A DNA stretch of 64,000 nt from Marinitenerispora sediminis (GTDB taxonomy: Bacteria > Actinomycetota > Actinomycetes > Streptosporangiales > Streptosporangiaceae), in the NCBI RefSeq assembly GCF_003336425.1, contig NZ_QEIO01000003.1:1-64000 (forward strand). Reading direction: 5' to 3'. Below are positions 15,887-24,050 of this stretch, one piece after another. The position numbers and the translations under genes are program-made. The notes beneath the pieces were generated by a model. It was not told the DNA's origin. It did no database searches and worked only from the letters and a program-made list of their open reading frames with translations. Position 1 is the stretch's first letter, and every line of letters begins with the position of its first letter.

Positions 15887-16267
15887 ATGTCCAGTAATGT
15901 CACTCTTTGTGTTGACGTAACAGCACATAGCAATAGTCGTCAGGTGATGTTGGCCCACCTCGCCGCCGAACTACGCAAGCGGGGCCGCCGGACGCTCATC
16001 GCCCTCTCGAACACCGACCACCCCGTCCTCTACACCGTCCTCGCCGACGGCCGCCGCGTCGCCGTCCTCGTCGCCGAGCACCACGGCACCTGGTGGTATG
16101 TCTGGGGCCGGGCGGGGCAGGCGTCCGCCGGCAGTCCAGAGCTGGCGGCCCGGATGATCGATCCGTCCGAGCAGGGGAACGTCACCGACCTGTCCCGCCA
16201 TCGGGCCCGCCTCGGCGCGCGGGTCCCGGCCGTCATCGCGGCCTCCGAGCTCACGGCGGTGGCGTGA
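15887..16267 (+). CDS. Small protein upstream of an RsbW-like ATPase
   Basis: A 126-residue cytoplasmic protein, chosen to start at ATG 15887 because GGAGG precedes it; an in-frame ATG at 15839 has none. It contains MLAHLAAELRKRGRRTLIAL and VLYTVLADGRRVAVLVAEHH, then a tryptophan-rich GTWWYVWGRAG, and no catalytic signature I recognise. The stop overlaps the ATG of the following ATPase gene (TGATG), so they are coupled. It probably belongs to the same regulatory module as the divergent XRE/DUF397 pair. Confidence 0.7.
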   Translation: MSSNVTLCVDVTAHSNSRQVMLAHLAAELRKRGRRTLIALSNTDHPVLYTVLADGRRVAVLVAEHHGTWWYVWGRAGQASAGSPELAARMIDPSEQGNVTDLSRHRARLGARVPAVIAASELTAVA

Positions 16268-16848
16268 TGCGCGGCGAGGACAGCATCTACACCCTCAAGC
16301 GGGCGCGGCTCTTCCCCGGGACTCGGGACCAGGTGCGCGAGGCGCGCTGGTGGGCGCGGACCCATACCCGGCCGTTCCCGGACGTGGTGGACCGGGTGGA
16401 ACTGGTGATCAGCGAGCTGTTCACCAACGCGGTGCGGCACACCGCATCGGGGGAGGACGGGGGGACCGTCCTCTGCACGCTCGTCGGCCTGGTCTATGGC
16501 ACCGTCCACCTGGAGGTGCTGGACCTCGGACCGCGCTCCGACCGGCCGAAGACCGTGGCGCGCATCATGATGCCCGATCCGGAGCGCCCGGGCGGCTGCG
16601 GGCTGTTCCTCACCGCCGCCCTCACCAAGGAGTGGGGCCGGATACCCGCTGAGGCCGGACCGGGCTACCTGGAGCGGGGCTACACGAGCGTCTTCGACGC
16701 CGAGCCGGCCTCCGCGCCCGCGCCTCCCTGGAGCGCCCCTGCCACCACCGGTGCGTCCGAGGGCGGCTCCGGCCGCGACGGTTACACGGGGCCCATGGTG
16801 ACCTGGGCCGTCTTCACGACCATGGCGACGCTACCCGCAACCGGCTGA
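16267..16848 (+). CDS. Anti-sigma-factor-like ATP-binding protein (HATPase_c, RsbW type)
   Basis: A 193-residue protein with a GHKL ATPase domain: ELFTNAVRHT forms the N-box, VLDLGPRSDRP stands at the G1 position and GGCGLFLTAALTKEWG at the G2 position. Single-domain proteins of this type act as kinases or binding partners of anti-sigma antagonists, or as regulators of development. The last about 45 residues are Pro/Ala/Gly-rich and probably disordered. ATG 16267 overlaps the preceding stop. Confidence 0.75.
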   Translation: MRGEDSIYTLKRARLFPGTRDQVREARWWARTHTRPFPDVVDRVELVISELFTNAVRHTASGEDGGTVLCTLVGLVYGTVHLEVLDLGPRSDRPKTVARIMMPDPERPGGCGLFLTAALTKEWGRIPAEAGPGYLERGYTSVFDAEPASAPAPPWSAPATTGASEGGSGRDGYTGPMVTWAVFTTMATLPATG

Positions 16849-17172
16849 CGGCCCGGGCAACCTCCCGGACCCGGCATCCCTGGGCGCGCGATTGTCCGCG
16901 CCCCTTCACTCCGCCGGCTCGGAGAACGTTCGACCCGCAGCGTTCGACCGAGTCCGACATCACGTCCAGCGGCTGTCACACCACGTTCGCCGTCACGCAC
17001 AGCCGCTTCCCCCAGCGCCCTCCCGGCGCCCGGTTCCCATGTCAGTGAAACCGTGAACGCGGCATGGGGGCAGCAGTACGGGAACCCGACCCGGCCCCGC
17101 CAGGTCAGAGGTTCCAACCCGGGCCCTCCGGCCCGTCCAGCCACACCCGATGCCGTCCGTCCTTCGTCACGG
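16849..17172. other. Intergenic, no gene seen
   Basis: A 324-base gap between convergent genes. Apart from the hairpin at 16882-16903 I see no ribosome binding site with a credible open frame; the short ORFs are antisense-type noise. Confidence 0.5.
16882..16903 (+). terminator. Hairpin after the ATPase gene
   Basis: GGGCGCG (16882-16888) pairs with CGCGCCC (16897-16903), followed by CTTC. It is 34 bases beyond the ATPase stop codon. Confidence 0.5.
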
Positions 17173-18231
17173 TCAGGCCTGCCGGTCCGACCCCGGGCGT
17201 CCGTGGTCGTGCCACTCCGCCAGCGCGACCTCGATCTCCGTCCAGAGTCGGCGCGGTCCGCCCTGGTCGATCCGCCATCCTCCGGCTTCGGGAACCACCC
17301 GGGCCCACGACGGTCCGTCAGTGGCTGACAGCCAGACCGTAAGCCCGTGCTCGCCCGGGCGCATCCCGTACCGCCAACGCGGAACGCGGACCGACAGCCC
17401 GAACGCCGCTGCCCCTTCGAACAGCACGCTGGTCGGGTCGTGCTCGACGTGTCGAGTCTCCTCGGCGTCTCGACCCAGATCGTGCGGCCGAACCATGGGC
17501 GGCCGTTGGGCACGCAGCCACATGAACGCCACTCCACCGAGGAACTCCCCGGTCGCGGTCCCGTCGCCGCCGATCCGCAACCGCGCCAGCACGCCGACAG
17601 GCCCGTCCATCGCCGCCCAGGGCGTGAGGATCACACCGCCCGGCGCGGTCTGTTCCCGCCAGGCCCGTGGAACGCATGAGACGGTGCAGGTCGCGATGAT
17701 GCGTGCGTACGGCGCTCGGGAGGGAAAACCGTCCTCGCCGTCGAAGACGTGCACGGTGGGCGCGTACCCGGACCGCGCCAGGGCACCTCGCGCGTGGTTG
17801 ATGACGGCTGGGTCAACGTCGACGCTGGTGACCCGGCCGGAGCCCAGGATCTCGGACAACAGCGCCGCGTTCCATCCGGTGCCGGTGCCGATCTCCAGTA
17901 CCGTCCCTGACGGCGGCAGGTCGATCAGGTCTGCGGCCTCCAGCATCCGCGCGACGACCCCGGGGGCGGAACACGACGACGAGGACATTCCCCGCCGGAC
18001 GGCCGGGTCGCCGTCGTCGGTCTGGGTGATGATCGGCTCGTCGGAGTAGACGGCAGCAAGCCACCCGGCGTGGTCGGTCGTGGCATCAAGCGGGGCACCG
18101 TTGTCGGTGCGCGCGCCGGTGAGCGGGACGAACCTTTCACGCGGTACCGCACGGAACGCGTCCGCGAGCGCGGGATGTCTCAGCCGACCGGAGTCGAGCA
18201 ATCGCGCGGCCAGCGCGTCAGGGGAGGTCAC
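17173..18231 (-). CDS. PCMT-type protein/peptide O-methyltransferase
   Basis: A 352-residue SAM-dependent methyltransferase related to protein-L-isoaspartate methyltransferase: FRAVPRERFVP near the N-terminus, AVYSDEPIITQ, then VLEIGTGTGWNAALL (SAM motif I, near residue 113) and VTSVDVDPAVINHARG. About 130 residues extend beyond the normal core. This N-terminal and C-terminal extension is typical of the PCMT homologues that methylate Asp in graspetides, lanthipeptides and related RiPPs, but no precursor, dehydratase or ATP-grasp gene is adjacent. GTG 18231 is the probable start. The gene upstream ends 13 bases away in the same direction. The role is uncertain. Confidence 0.75.
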   Translation of the reverse strand: MTSPDALAARLLDSGRLRHPALADAFRAVPRERFVPLTGARTDNGAPLDATTDHAGWLAAVYSDEPIITQTDDGDPAVRRGMSSSSCSAPGVVARMLEAADLIDLPPSGTVLEIGTGTGWNAALLSEILGSGRVTSVDVDPAVINHARGALARSGYAPTVHVFDGEDGFPSRAPYARIIATCTVSCVPRAWREQTAPGGVILTPWAAMDGPVGVLARLRIGGDGTATGEFLGGVAFMWLRAQRPPMVRPHDLGRDAEETRHVEHDPTSVLFEGAAAFGLSVRVPRWRYGMRPGEHGLTVWLSATDGPSWARVVPEAGGWRIDQGGPRRLWTEIEVALAEWHDHGRPGSDRQA

Positions 18232-18244
18232 AGCTTTTCACCGA

Positions 18245-18676
18245 TCACCATCGGATCGCCTCGGGAGCTGCCTTGCCAGTCGTCGGGCAGGGGTGGGCCT
18301 CCCACCTGTTCGGGCAGCAGACGACCGAAAGATGGATGTACGCCCCGCTCTGAAGCCACCGACCGCAGACGGCGTCGGCACCCTGGTTCAGGGAAGCGAG
18401 CCAGAACCCATGAGTGTCGGCCAGCGGCAGCCAGGTCGGTAGCGGGTGAAGGAGCCGGTCGAGCACGCTCATGTACTGCTCCCGCATCCATTGCGCGGCC
18501 TCTGTTGGATCATCCCAAGTGTGGGCGATGCGCTGTCGTGGTCGGCGGAGGTTCCAGCACATTCGTTCCGGCGGGAGGTCAGAAGACTCGAATCCAGGGC
18601 TGCCCAGTGTGCGCTCGATTCGCCGACTGTCCAACTCGGTACCAGCCCCGTGCCACTCATACCCGTGGTAGTGCAT
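18245..18676 (-). CDS. Unrecognised protein upstream of the methyltransferase
   Basis: A 143-residue, Trp- and His-rich protein: MHYHGYEWHGAGTELDSRRI, WNLRRPRQRIAHTWDDPTEA and LPLADTHGFWLASLNQGADA. ATG 18676 is preceded by CAGGG; an upstream in-frame ATG at 18694 is possible. No signal peptide or membrane segment is visible. It is transcribed together with the methyltransferase (13-base gap), which suggests a shared task. I do not recognise a family. Confidence 0.6.
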   Translation of the reverse strand: MHYHGYEWHGAGTELDSRRIERTLGSPGFESSDLPPERMCWNLRRPRQRIAHTWDDPTEAAQWMREQYMSVLDRLLHPLPTWLPLADTHGFWLASLNQGADAVCGRWLQSGAYIHLSVVCCPNRWEAHPCPTTGKAAPEAIRW

Positions 18677-18742
18677 ACCCTGCCCTGTCTTCACGTGAAG
18701 GCCCTGGCCACGCCCGTGGCCAGGGCCCGGTCATGGTCCTGG

Positions 18743-18970
18743 TCAACTGGTCAAGCGATGCTGGCGCGCGTAGCCGCGTACGAATGCCTGCACCTCAGCT
18801 CGGGTGAAGCGGAGTTCCGGCCGATCAGGGTGCTTGGTGTCGCGAATGGCGACGACATCGCCCTGCTCCGCAAACCAGACGCAGGTCTCGTTCTCTTCCT
18901 CTTCGTTGTTTCCGCCGCAGAAGGCGGTCCACGGGGAGGTGATTACAGTGTGGTAGATGTCGTTTTGCAT
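18743..18970 (-). CDS. DUF397 protein
   Basis: A 75-residue protein with the DUF397 C-terminal signature VAIRDTKHPDRPELRFTRAEV followed by VQAFVRGYARQ. The N-terminal part (WTAFCGGNNEEEENETCVWF) is diverged and unusually acidic. It stands first in a leftward unit with the unrecognised protein and the methyltransferase. No XRE/DUF5753 partner is adjacent, so it may work with another copy. GGGGTGAG precedes the ATG. Confidence 0.8.
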   Translation of the reverse strand: MQNDIYHTVITSPWTAFCGGNNEEEENETCVWFAEQGDVVAIRDTKHPDRPELRFTRAEVQAFVRGYARQHRLTS

Positions 18971-19392
18971 CTCACCCCTTATTTGTGGAGATTGGGGAGA
19001 AATGGACGGTGAGCGGGCGCATGTTGAGTGGGGAGTGGGAGCTGCCTGGCTTTCTGGGTGAATGAAACTAGAAGATGTCGGTCCCGTATCTCAACCGAGT
19101 TGCACGAAGTCGAACGGGCTCTATGGGCCCTAGTCGTATCGCGCCCTCCCGCGTTGAGACGGTTGCGCCTGTTGTACGAGCATCCGTTAGCGGGCTGGCC
19201 AGGTCAAGGGAATTGACCGAAGGTGGTCGTTGGTCGTTCGGATCTATTTTAATAAAAATGGATCCATGTGGTTTCTGGGAAGATTCTGATTAAAAGGTGC
19301 TCAGTACGGGCTCGTGCCGAAAGGGCGGTCCCGGGAAGGAGGGTGGTAGCGGCCGTAAACCGCCGCTACCACCCTCCCCGGCCGTCAGATTG
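18971..19392. other. Intergenic, A/T-richer, with a terminator at the right end
   Basis: About 420 bases without a credible gene. The middle part (about 19230-19290) is strikingly A/T-rich for this genome and could be a promoter region or old inserted DNA. The hairpin at 19338-19377 belongs to the leftward gene that ends at 19393. Confidence 0.5.
19338..19377 (-). terminator. Terminator of the nitroreductase-hemerythrin gene
   Basis: GGAGGGTGGTAGCGGC (19338-19353) pairs perfectly with GCCGCTACCACCCTCC (19362-19377) across 8 bases, 15 bases beyond the stop codon. Confidence 0.8.
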
Positions 19393-20322
19393 TCAGTGCT
19401 GCGGCACAACCGGCGGGAACGGGATCTCGGCGAGGATCGGGATCAGTGACCGCTCCTCGTAGTCGAGATGCGCCGTCAGCTCCTCCGCCATCCGGTCCAG
19501 TTCCGCGCGGAACCGCTCGGGGCTGGCGGTGCCGATGTCGGCGAGCAGGGCGAGCAGTTCGCCCTTGATGCGCTCGACGGTCCGGTGCTCCTCACGGAGC
19601 CGGTCGATGGCGTCGCGCAGGTGGGGGTGCTGCTCCGCGAGGGCGGGGAACATGCCCTTGTCCTCGGAGGTGTGGTGGAACTCCAGGGACTCGCAGAACG
19701 CCAGGCAGTGCTGGCGGATCTGCAGCCCGAGCCCGGGGCCCGGCGGGTCGCCCGGGCCCTGGTGGGAGGCGCGGGCGGCGAAGTAGGCGTCGGTCTCGGC
19801 GCGGACGTGCCGCAGCTGCGAGCGCAGCCAGCGGTGGATCTCCACGAGCTTCTCGGCGAGATTCGCGGCCGGGGGCAGCTCCGCCTCCGCCTCGGGCTGC
19901 GAGCGTTCCAGGACGACCACCGGGATCACCCGGCCGGTCTTGGCCTGGTAGTCGGCGTAGCCGGGGGCCGCGCGCACGACGTGCTCGAACAGGGCGTCAC
20001 GGCGCGCGCCCTCGGCGGGGACCGCGATGGCGCCGAACTCCTCGGTACCCACCTCCACCCGGACCATCGGGTGGGCCAGCAGGTTGTGGTACCAGGCGGG
20101 GTGGTGGTCGGCGCCGCCGGCCGAGCCGACGATGAGCAGGTCGTCGCCGTGCCGGACGTAGCCGAGCGGAACGGTGTGCTCGGCCCCCGATCGGGCGCCG
20201 GTGGTGGTCAGCAGCAGCAGGTCGGCGCCCTCGAAGGGGCCGCCGACCTTTCCGCCGTTGGCTCGGAACTCCTCGACGATCGACTGGTTGAAGGACGCGA
20301 AGGACGCGAAGGACGTGGACAT
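19393..20322 (-). CDS. Fusion of F420-type nitroreductase (DUF385) and hemerythrin HHE domain
   Basis: A 309-residue two-domain protein. Residues about 10-140 match the deazaflavin-dependent nitroreductase/DUF385 family (LLLLTTTGARSGAEHTVPL, HPAWYHNLLAHP, ARRDALFEHVVRAAPGYADY). Residues about 155-300 are a hemerythrin-like di-iron domain (LVEIHRWLRSQLRHVR, ESLEFHHTSEDKGMFP, LREEHRTVERI, HLDYEERSLIPIL) with the His/Glu/Asp ligands in place. Function may be sensing or detoxifying O2, NO or nitro compounds with F420H2; this is inference. ATG 20322 follows GGAGAG. The N-terminus encodes SFASFASF from a 9-base tandem repeat. It stands alone with its own terminator. Confidence 0.8.
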   Translation of the reverse strand: MSTSFASFASFNQSIVEEFRANGGKVGGPFEGADLLLLTTTGARSGAEHTVPLGYVRHGDDLLIVGSAGGADHHPAWYHNLLAHPMVRVEVGTEEFGAIAVPAEGARRDALFEHVVRAAPGYADYQAKTGRVIPVVVLERSQPEAEAELPPAANLAEKLVEIHRWLRSQLRHVRAETDAYFAARASHQGPGDPPGPGLGLQIRQHCLAFCESLEFHHTSEDKGMFPALAEQHPHLRDAIDRLREEHRTVERIKGELLALLADIGTASPERFRAELDRMAEELTAHLDYEERSLIPILAEIPFPPVVPQH

Positions 20323-20850
20323 GCGGTGTGGGCTCTCCAGGGCATAACGAGGGGCCGCGGTGGCCGCGGCCATGGCGGTGGGGTGCGCGGTGCGCGCACG
20401 GAACGTCGGCCGCACGTGAACCCTCGCCCCGGAACGGGACGCCGATCGGAGCACCGTGCCGCGCGGCCGCCGGGGACGGCGGCTGTCGACGGCCGGGCAT
20501 GTGACATCACGGGAGCGGTGCCGGGCACCGCGGGAGACGGGGAACGGGGGACGACGCGCGGGGCGCTGAGCGTCAGACGATGACGGAGTGCGGACTCATC
20601 AAGGCGTCGTCCCTTCGTGAATGGTGCCCGCTTGACCACCGGCCTGCCCACTGCTCTCGGCCGGCGTCACGCTGCACGCCGACCGTTATAACCGCGGTGT
20701 CGGTGGCGTGTCAACGCCGTGTCCGGACCGGAACGCCGTCCCGGGACTGACAGCAGATGTCAGGTAGCGGCTGCCAGGATCGGCTGCGCGACGCCGGAGA
20801 GGCGTCGTGATCTGCGGGAACACGCGCCAGCCGAAGGAGACGGGGAGCAA
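20323..20850. other. Divergent intergenic region, no gene seen
   Basis: A 528-base region between the leftward fusion gene and the rightward SDR gene. It must hold both promoters. I see no convincing -35/-10 pair with a matching operator; open frames in it are Arg/Pro-rich and without ribosome binding sites. Confidence 0.45.
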
Positions 20851-21765
20851 ATGACAGCACCGCTGAAGGACAGGGTCGCTCTGGTCGCGGGAGCCACGCG
20901 CGGCGCCGGGCGGGGGATCGCCGTCGAGCTCGGCGCGGCGGGGGCCACCGTCTACGTGACCGGCCGCACCACCCGCGAGCGGCGCTCGGAGTACGGCCGC
21001 CCCGAGACCATCGAGGACACCGCCGACCTCGTCACCGCCGCGGGCGGGCACGGCATCGCGGTACCGACCGACCACCTGGAGCCCGAGCAGGTCCGCGCCC
21101 TGGTCGAACGGATCGACGCCGAGCAGGGCCGCCTCGATGTCCTGGTCAACGACATCTGGGGCGGCGAGCTGCTGTTCGCGTGGGACGCACCCGTGTGGGA
21201 GCACGACCTCGACCGTGGGCTGCGGCTGCTCCGGCTCGCGGTGGACACCCACGCGATCACCAGCCACCATGCGCTCCCGCTGCTGCTGCGCCGCCCCGGC
21301 GGGCTGGTCGTGGAGATGACCGACGGCACCGCCGAGTACAACGCCGCCAACTACCGGGTGTCGTTCTTCTACGACCTCGCCAAGGCGTCCGTGCTGCGCA
21401 TGGCGTTCGCGCTCGGCCGCGAGCTCGGCCCGCGCGGCGCCACCGCGGTGGCCCTGACGCCCGGATGGATGCGCTCGGAGATCATGCTGGACCACTTCGG
21501 GGTCACGGAGGACACCTGGCGGGACGCCCTGGAGCGGGAGCCGCACTTCGCCATCTCCGAGACTCCCCGCTACGTCGGACGCGCGGTCGCCGCGCTCGCC
21601 GCCGATCCGCAGGCGGCCCGCTGGAACGGCGCGTCGCTGTCCAGCGGCCAGCTGGCGCGGGAGTACGGCTTCACCGACCTCGACGGCTCGCAGCCCGACA
21701 GCTGGCGGTACTTGGTAGAGGTGCAGGACGCCGGGAAGCCCGCCGACGTGACCGGGTACCGGTGA
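20851..21765 (+). CDS. Short-chain dehydrogenase/reductase
   Basis: A 304-residue classical-type SDR. AGATRGAGRGIA provides the Gly-rich cofactor loop, VTGRTTRERR after the second strand suggests NADP(H), and VSFFYDLAKAS holds the Tyr-x3-Lys pair. The NAG motif is replaced by NDIWGGE, and a longer C-terminus (about 50 residues beyond usual) ends in a Trp/Tyr-rich tail. ATG 20851 follows AAGGAGACGGGGAG. It is convergent with the GntR gene, 19 bases apart. Substrate unknown. Confidence 0.8.
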   Translation: MTAPLKDRVALVAGATRGAGRGIAVELGAAGATVYVTGRTTRERRSEYGRPETIEDTADLVTAAGGHGIAVPTDHLEPEQVRALVERIDAEQGRLDVLVNDIWGGELLFAWDAPVWEHDLDRGLRLLRLAVDTHAITSHHALPLLLRRPGGLVVEMTDGTAEYNAANYRVSFFYDLAKASVLRMAFALGRELGPRGATAVALTPGWMRSEIMLDHFGVTEDTWRDALEREPHFAISETPRYVGRAVAALAADPQAARWNGASLSSGQLAREYGFTDLDGSQPDSWRYLVEVQDAGKPADVTGYR

Positions 21766-21784
21766 CCAGGGCCGGGTCGGCCGG

Positions 21785-22459
21785 TCACCGGCCGGTCCGG
21801 CACCCCGACGTGTGGGACGCCGCCTCGCTGGCGGCCGCACCCGCGTCCCCGGCGCGGATCGCGTCGAGGAGCCGCGCGTGGTCCATGTACTCGTCCGGCC
21901 GGAGCCCGGCGCCGAAGTGGTCGCGCAGCGAGTCCCGGACCACCTCGCCCAGGTCCGCGTACAGCTCCGCCAGCACCTCGTTGCGGGAGGCGGCCACCAC
22001 CGCGAGGTGGAAGGCGGCGTCGGCGTCCACGAAGGCGTCGCGGTCACCGGCCTCCCAGGCCCGCTCGCGCCGCTCCAGCAGTCCGGTCAGCCGCTCCAGG
22101 TCCTCGGCCGTGCGCCGCCGGGCGGCGAGGCCGGCCGCGGTCGCCTCCAGGGAGCCGCGCAGTTCGACCACGTCGCGCTGGTCCGCGTCGGCGAAACGGC
22201 GCCGCATCACTCCGGCGAGTTCGCTGGTCGCCACCACGTAGGTGCCGGAGCCCTGGCGGATGTCGAGGAGGCCGTTGTGGGCGAGCGCCCGCACCGCCTC
22301 CCGGACGGTGTTGCGGGCCACCTGGAGCTGCTCCGCGAGTTCGGGTTCGGTGGGAATCCGCGTCCCGACCGGCCAGGCGCCGGAGGTGATCTGGTGGCGC
22401 AGCCGGACGATGACCTCGTCGGACAGTCCGGAGCGGCGGGGGACCGGAGGCAGATTCAT
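21785..22459 (-). CDS. GntR family regulator, FCD (FadR) subfamily
   Basis: A 224-residue protein with an N-terminal winged helix (IPTEPELAEQLQVARNTVRE; LDIRQGSGTYVV) and a helical FCD domain carrying metal/ligand residues such as DADAAFHLAVV and MDHARLLDAI. The start codon is only 23 bases from that of the divergent transporter gene, and both promoters overlap there. It should repress the transporter and itself until its effector, probably an organic acid, binds. The start has no leader: TAGAAT ends 6 bases before ATG. Confidence 0.85.
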   Translation of the reverse strand: MNLPPVPRRSGLSDEVIVRLRHQITSGAWPVGTRIPTEPELAEQLQVARNTVREAVRALAHNGLLDIRQGSGTYVVATSELAGVMRRRFADADQRDVVELRGSLEATAAGLAARRRTAEDLERLTGLLERRERAWEAGDRDAFVDADAAFHLAVVAASRNEVLAELYADLGEVVRDSLRDHFGAGLRPDEYMDHARLLDAIRAGDAGAAASEAASHTSGCRTGR

Positions 22460-22482
22460 TGGATGATTCTATGATGAGTCCC
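22460..22482. promoter_or_regulatory. Overlapping divergent promoters for leaderless transcripts
   Basis: On the minus strand TAGAAT (complement of 22466-22471) stands 6 bases before the ATG of the GntR gene. On the plus strand TATGAT (22470-22475) stands 7 bases before ATG 22483 of the transporter gene. Both -10 boxes share 2 bases, so one bound repressor could block both transcripts. Confidence 0.5.
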
Positions 22483-23727
22483 ATGCCCACGCCGAACGAG
22501 GAGACGGGCCGCTCGCGGCCGATGACGGCCCGCCGTGTCGGCTGGCGGGGCCCGCTCGCCGCCGCTGCGCTGCTGGTGGCCGCGGTCAACCTGCGCCCGG
22601 CGGTCACCAGCCTCGGGCCGGTGCTCGAAGAGGTGCGTGCCGACGTCGGCATGAGCGCCACCGCTGCCGGACTGCTCGCCTCCCTGCCGGCCGTGTGCTT
22701 CGCGGTGATCGGCGTCGCCGCGCCCCGGCTGGCCCGCCGGTACGGCGCGGCCGGTGTCGTCGCCCTGGCCATGGCGGCGATCGCGGTCGGGCTCGCGCTG
22801 CGCCCGCTCGCGGCAGGCGCGGCGCTGTTCGTCGCGGTGAGCGTCCTTCCGCTGGCCGGGATCGCGCTCGCCAACGTGCTGCTGCCGGTGGTCGTCAAGG
22901 AGCGCTTCCCGGGCCGGGTCGGCGGGATGACCGGCCTGTACTCCATGTCCCTCAACCTCGGCGCCTCGACCGCCGCGGCTGTCACCGTCCCGCTGACCGG
23001 CGCCTTCGGCGGCGACTGGCGCGCGGGGCTGGGCGCCTGGGCGGTGCTGGCCGCCGTCGCCGTGCCGCTGTGGGGCCTGCTGGCCCGGGACCGCTCGGGG
23101 ACCGCCGGCCGGGCGGCACGCCCGGCCGACCCCGGCCCGGTGGACCCGGCGCCCGGCCGCCGCCTCGCCCGCGACCCGGTGGCCTGGGCGCTCGCCGCCT
23201 ACTTCGGCCTCCAGGCCACCGCCGCCTACGTCGTGATCGGCTGGCTCCCGCAGATCTTCCGCGACGCCGGGCTGAGCGCGGAGGCGGCCGGCCTGCTGTT
23301 CGCCGTCACGTCGCTGCTCGGGGTGCCGCTCTCGTTCGCCCTGGGAGCCGTCGCCGGGCGGCTCCCGAACCAGAGCGGGCTCGCGGCGGCCCTGGGACTC
23401 TTCGGCCTCGCCGGCTACGCCGGCCTCTGGGCGGCTCCCGCCGCCGCGCCCTGGCTGTGGGCCGTACTGCTCGGGGTCGCCAACTGCTCGTTCCCGCTGG
23501 CCCTGACGATGATCGGCATGCGCGGCCGGGACGGCGCGACGGTCACCCGGCTCTCGGCCTTCGCGCAGAGCACCGGCTACCTGCTGTCGATCCCGGGCCC
23601 GGTTCTCGTCGGCGCGCTCTACCAGTACGGCGGCGACTGGCGGGCGCCGCTCGCGCTCATGGCCTCGCTCATGCTGCCGCAGATCGCGGCGGGCCTGCTC
23701 GCGGGCCGCGACCGCCAGGTCGGGTGA
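22483..23727 (+). CDS. MFS transporter, CynX/NimT family
   Basis: A protein of about 414 residues with 12 predicted hydrophobic segments. The opening VNLRPAVTSLGPVLEEVRAD is typical of the CynX/NimT branch (cyanate or 2-nitroimidazole type exporters). Other marks are RFPGRVGGMTGLYSMSLNLG in the central loop and SAFAQSTGYLLSIPGPVLVG in the second half. Start choices are ATG 22471, 22474 or 22483; 22483 is preferred because TATGAT lies 7 bases before it. Control by the divergent GntR regulator is likely. The transported compound is unknown. Confidence 0.85.
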   Translation: MPTPNEETGRSRPMTARRVGWRGPLAAAALLVAAVNLRPAVTSLGPVLEEVRADVGMSATAAGLLASLPAVCFAVIGVAAPRLARRYGAAGVVALAMAAIAVGLALRPLAAGAALFVAVSVLPLAGIALANVLLPVVVKERFPGRVGGMTGLYSMSLNLGASTAAAVTVPLTGAFGGDWRAGLGAWAVLAAVAVPLWGLLARDRSGTAGRAARPADPGPVDPAPGRRLARDPVAWALAAYFGLQATAAYVVIGWLPQIFRDAGLSAEAAGLLFAVTSLLGVPLSFALGAVAGRLPNQSGLAAALGLFGLAGYAGLWAAPAAAPWLWAVLLGVANCSFPLALTMIGMRGRDGATVTRLSAFAQSTGYLLSIPGPVLVGALYQYGGDWRAPLALMASLMLPQIAAGLLAGRDRQVG

Positions 23728-23784
23728 TCGCGGCCCGCGCCGGTGAAGGACGGGTAGGGCCGCGTACCCGCTGCGGAAGGAGCG

Positions 23785-24050
23785 GAGACGAAGGCGTCGC
23801 GGGTGTCGGTCCTGCCCTCGCCCCGGCAGGTGGCCCAGGCGCGGTGGGCGGCAAGGCCGGTCAGGTAGGTCACCGGCCGGCGCGGTCCAGGAGCGGGCCG
23901 ATGAGCAGGGCGGCGCGGCCGCCGCTGAACGTCGCGGATCAGGTTCAGGCGGTTCGGTCTCGCCGTTCGCGGTCGGCGGCCTGGTCTGCGACGACCACGC
24001 AGTGGTGGTGGGTCTTGCCGGTGTCGAGTCCGGCCCCTGTCCGGGGCTCG
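23785..24050 (-). pseudogene. Remnant of an IS110-family transposase gene
   Basis: Read leftward from about 24050, fragments of an IS110 DEDD transposase appear in order but in different frames. They are GLDTGKTHHHCVVVADQ (N-terminal catalytic Asp region), then GGRAALLIGPLLDRAGR, then GRPVTYLTGLAAHRAWA and CRGEGRTDTRDAFV. Part of the region between the first two is deleted, frames shift at about 23945 and 23893, and nothing after DTRDAFV matches the family. No terminal repeats are visible. It is dead. Confidence 0.75.

Noticed and set aside
17053-17342. Two short plus-strand frames after the RsbW-like gene
   Set aside because: They overlap each other and the methyltransferase end, and have no ribosome binding site.
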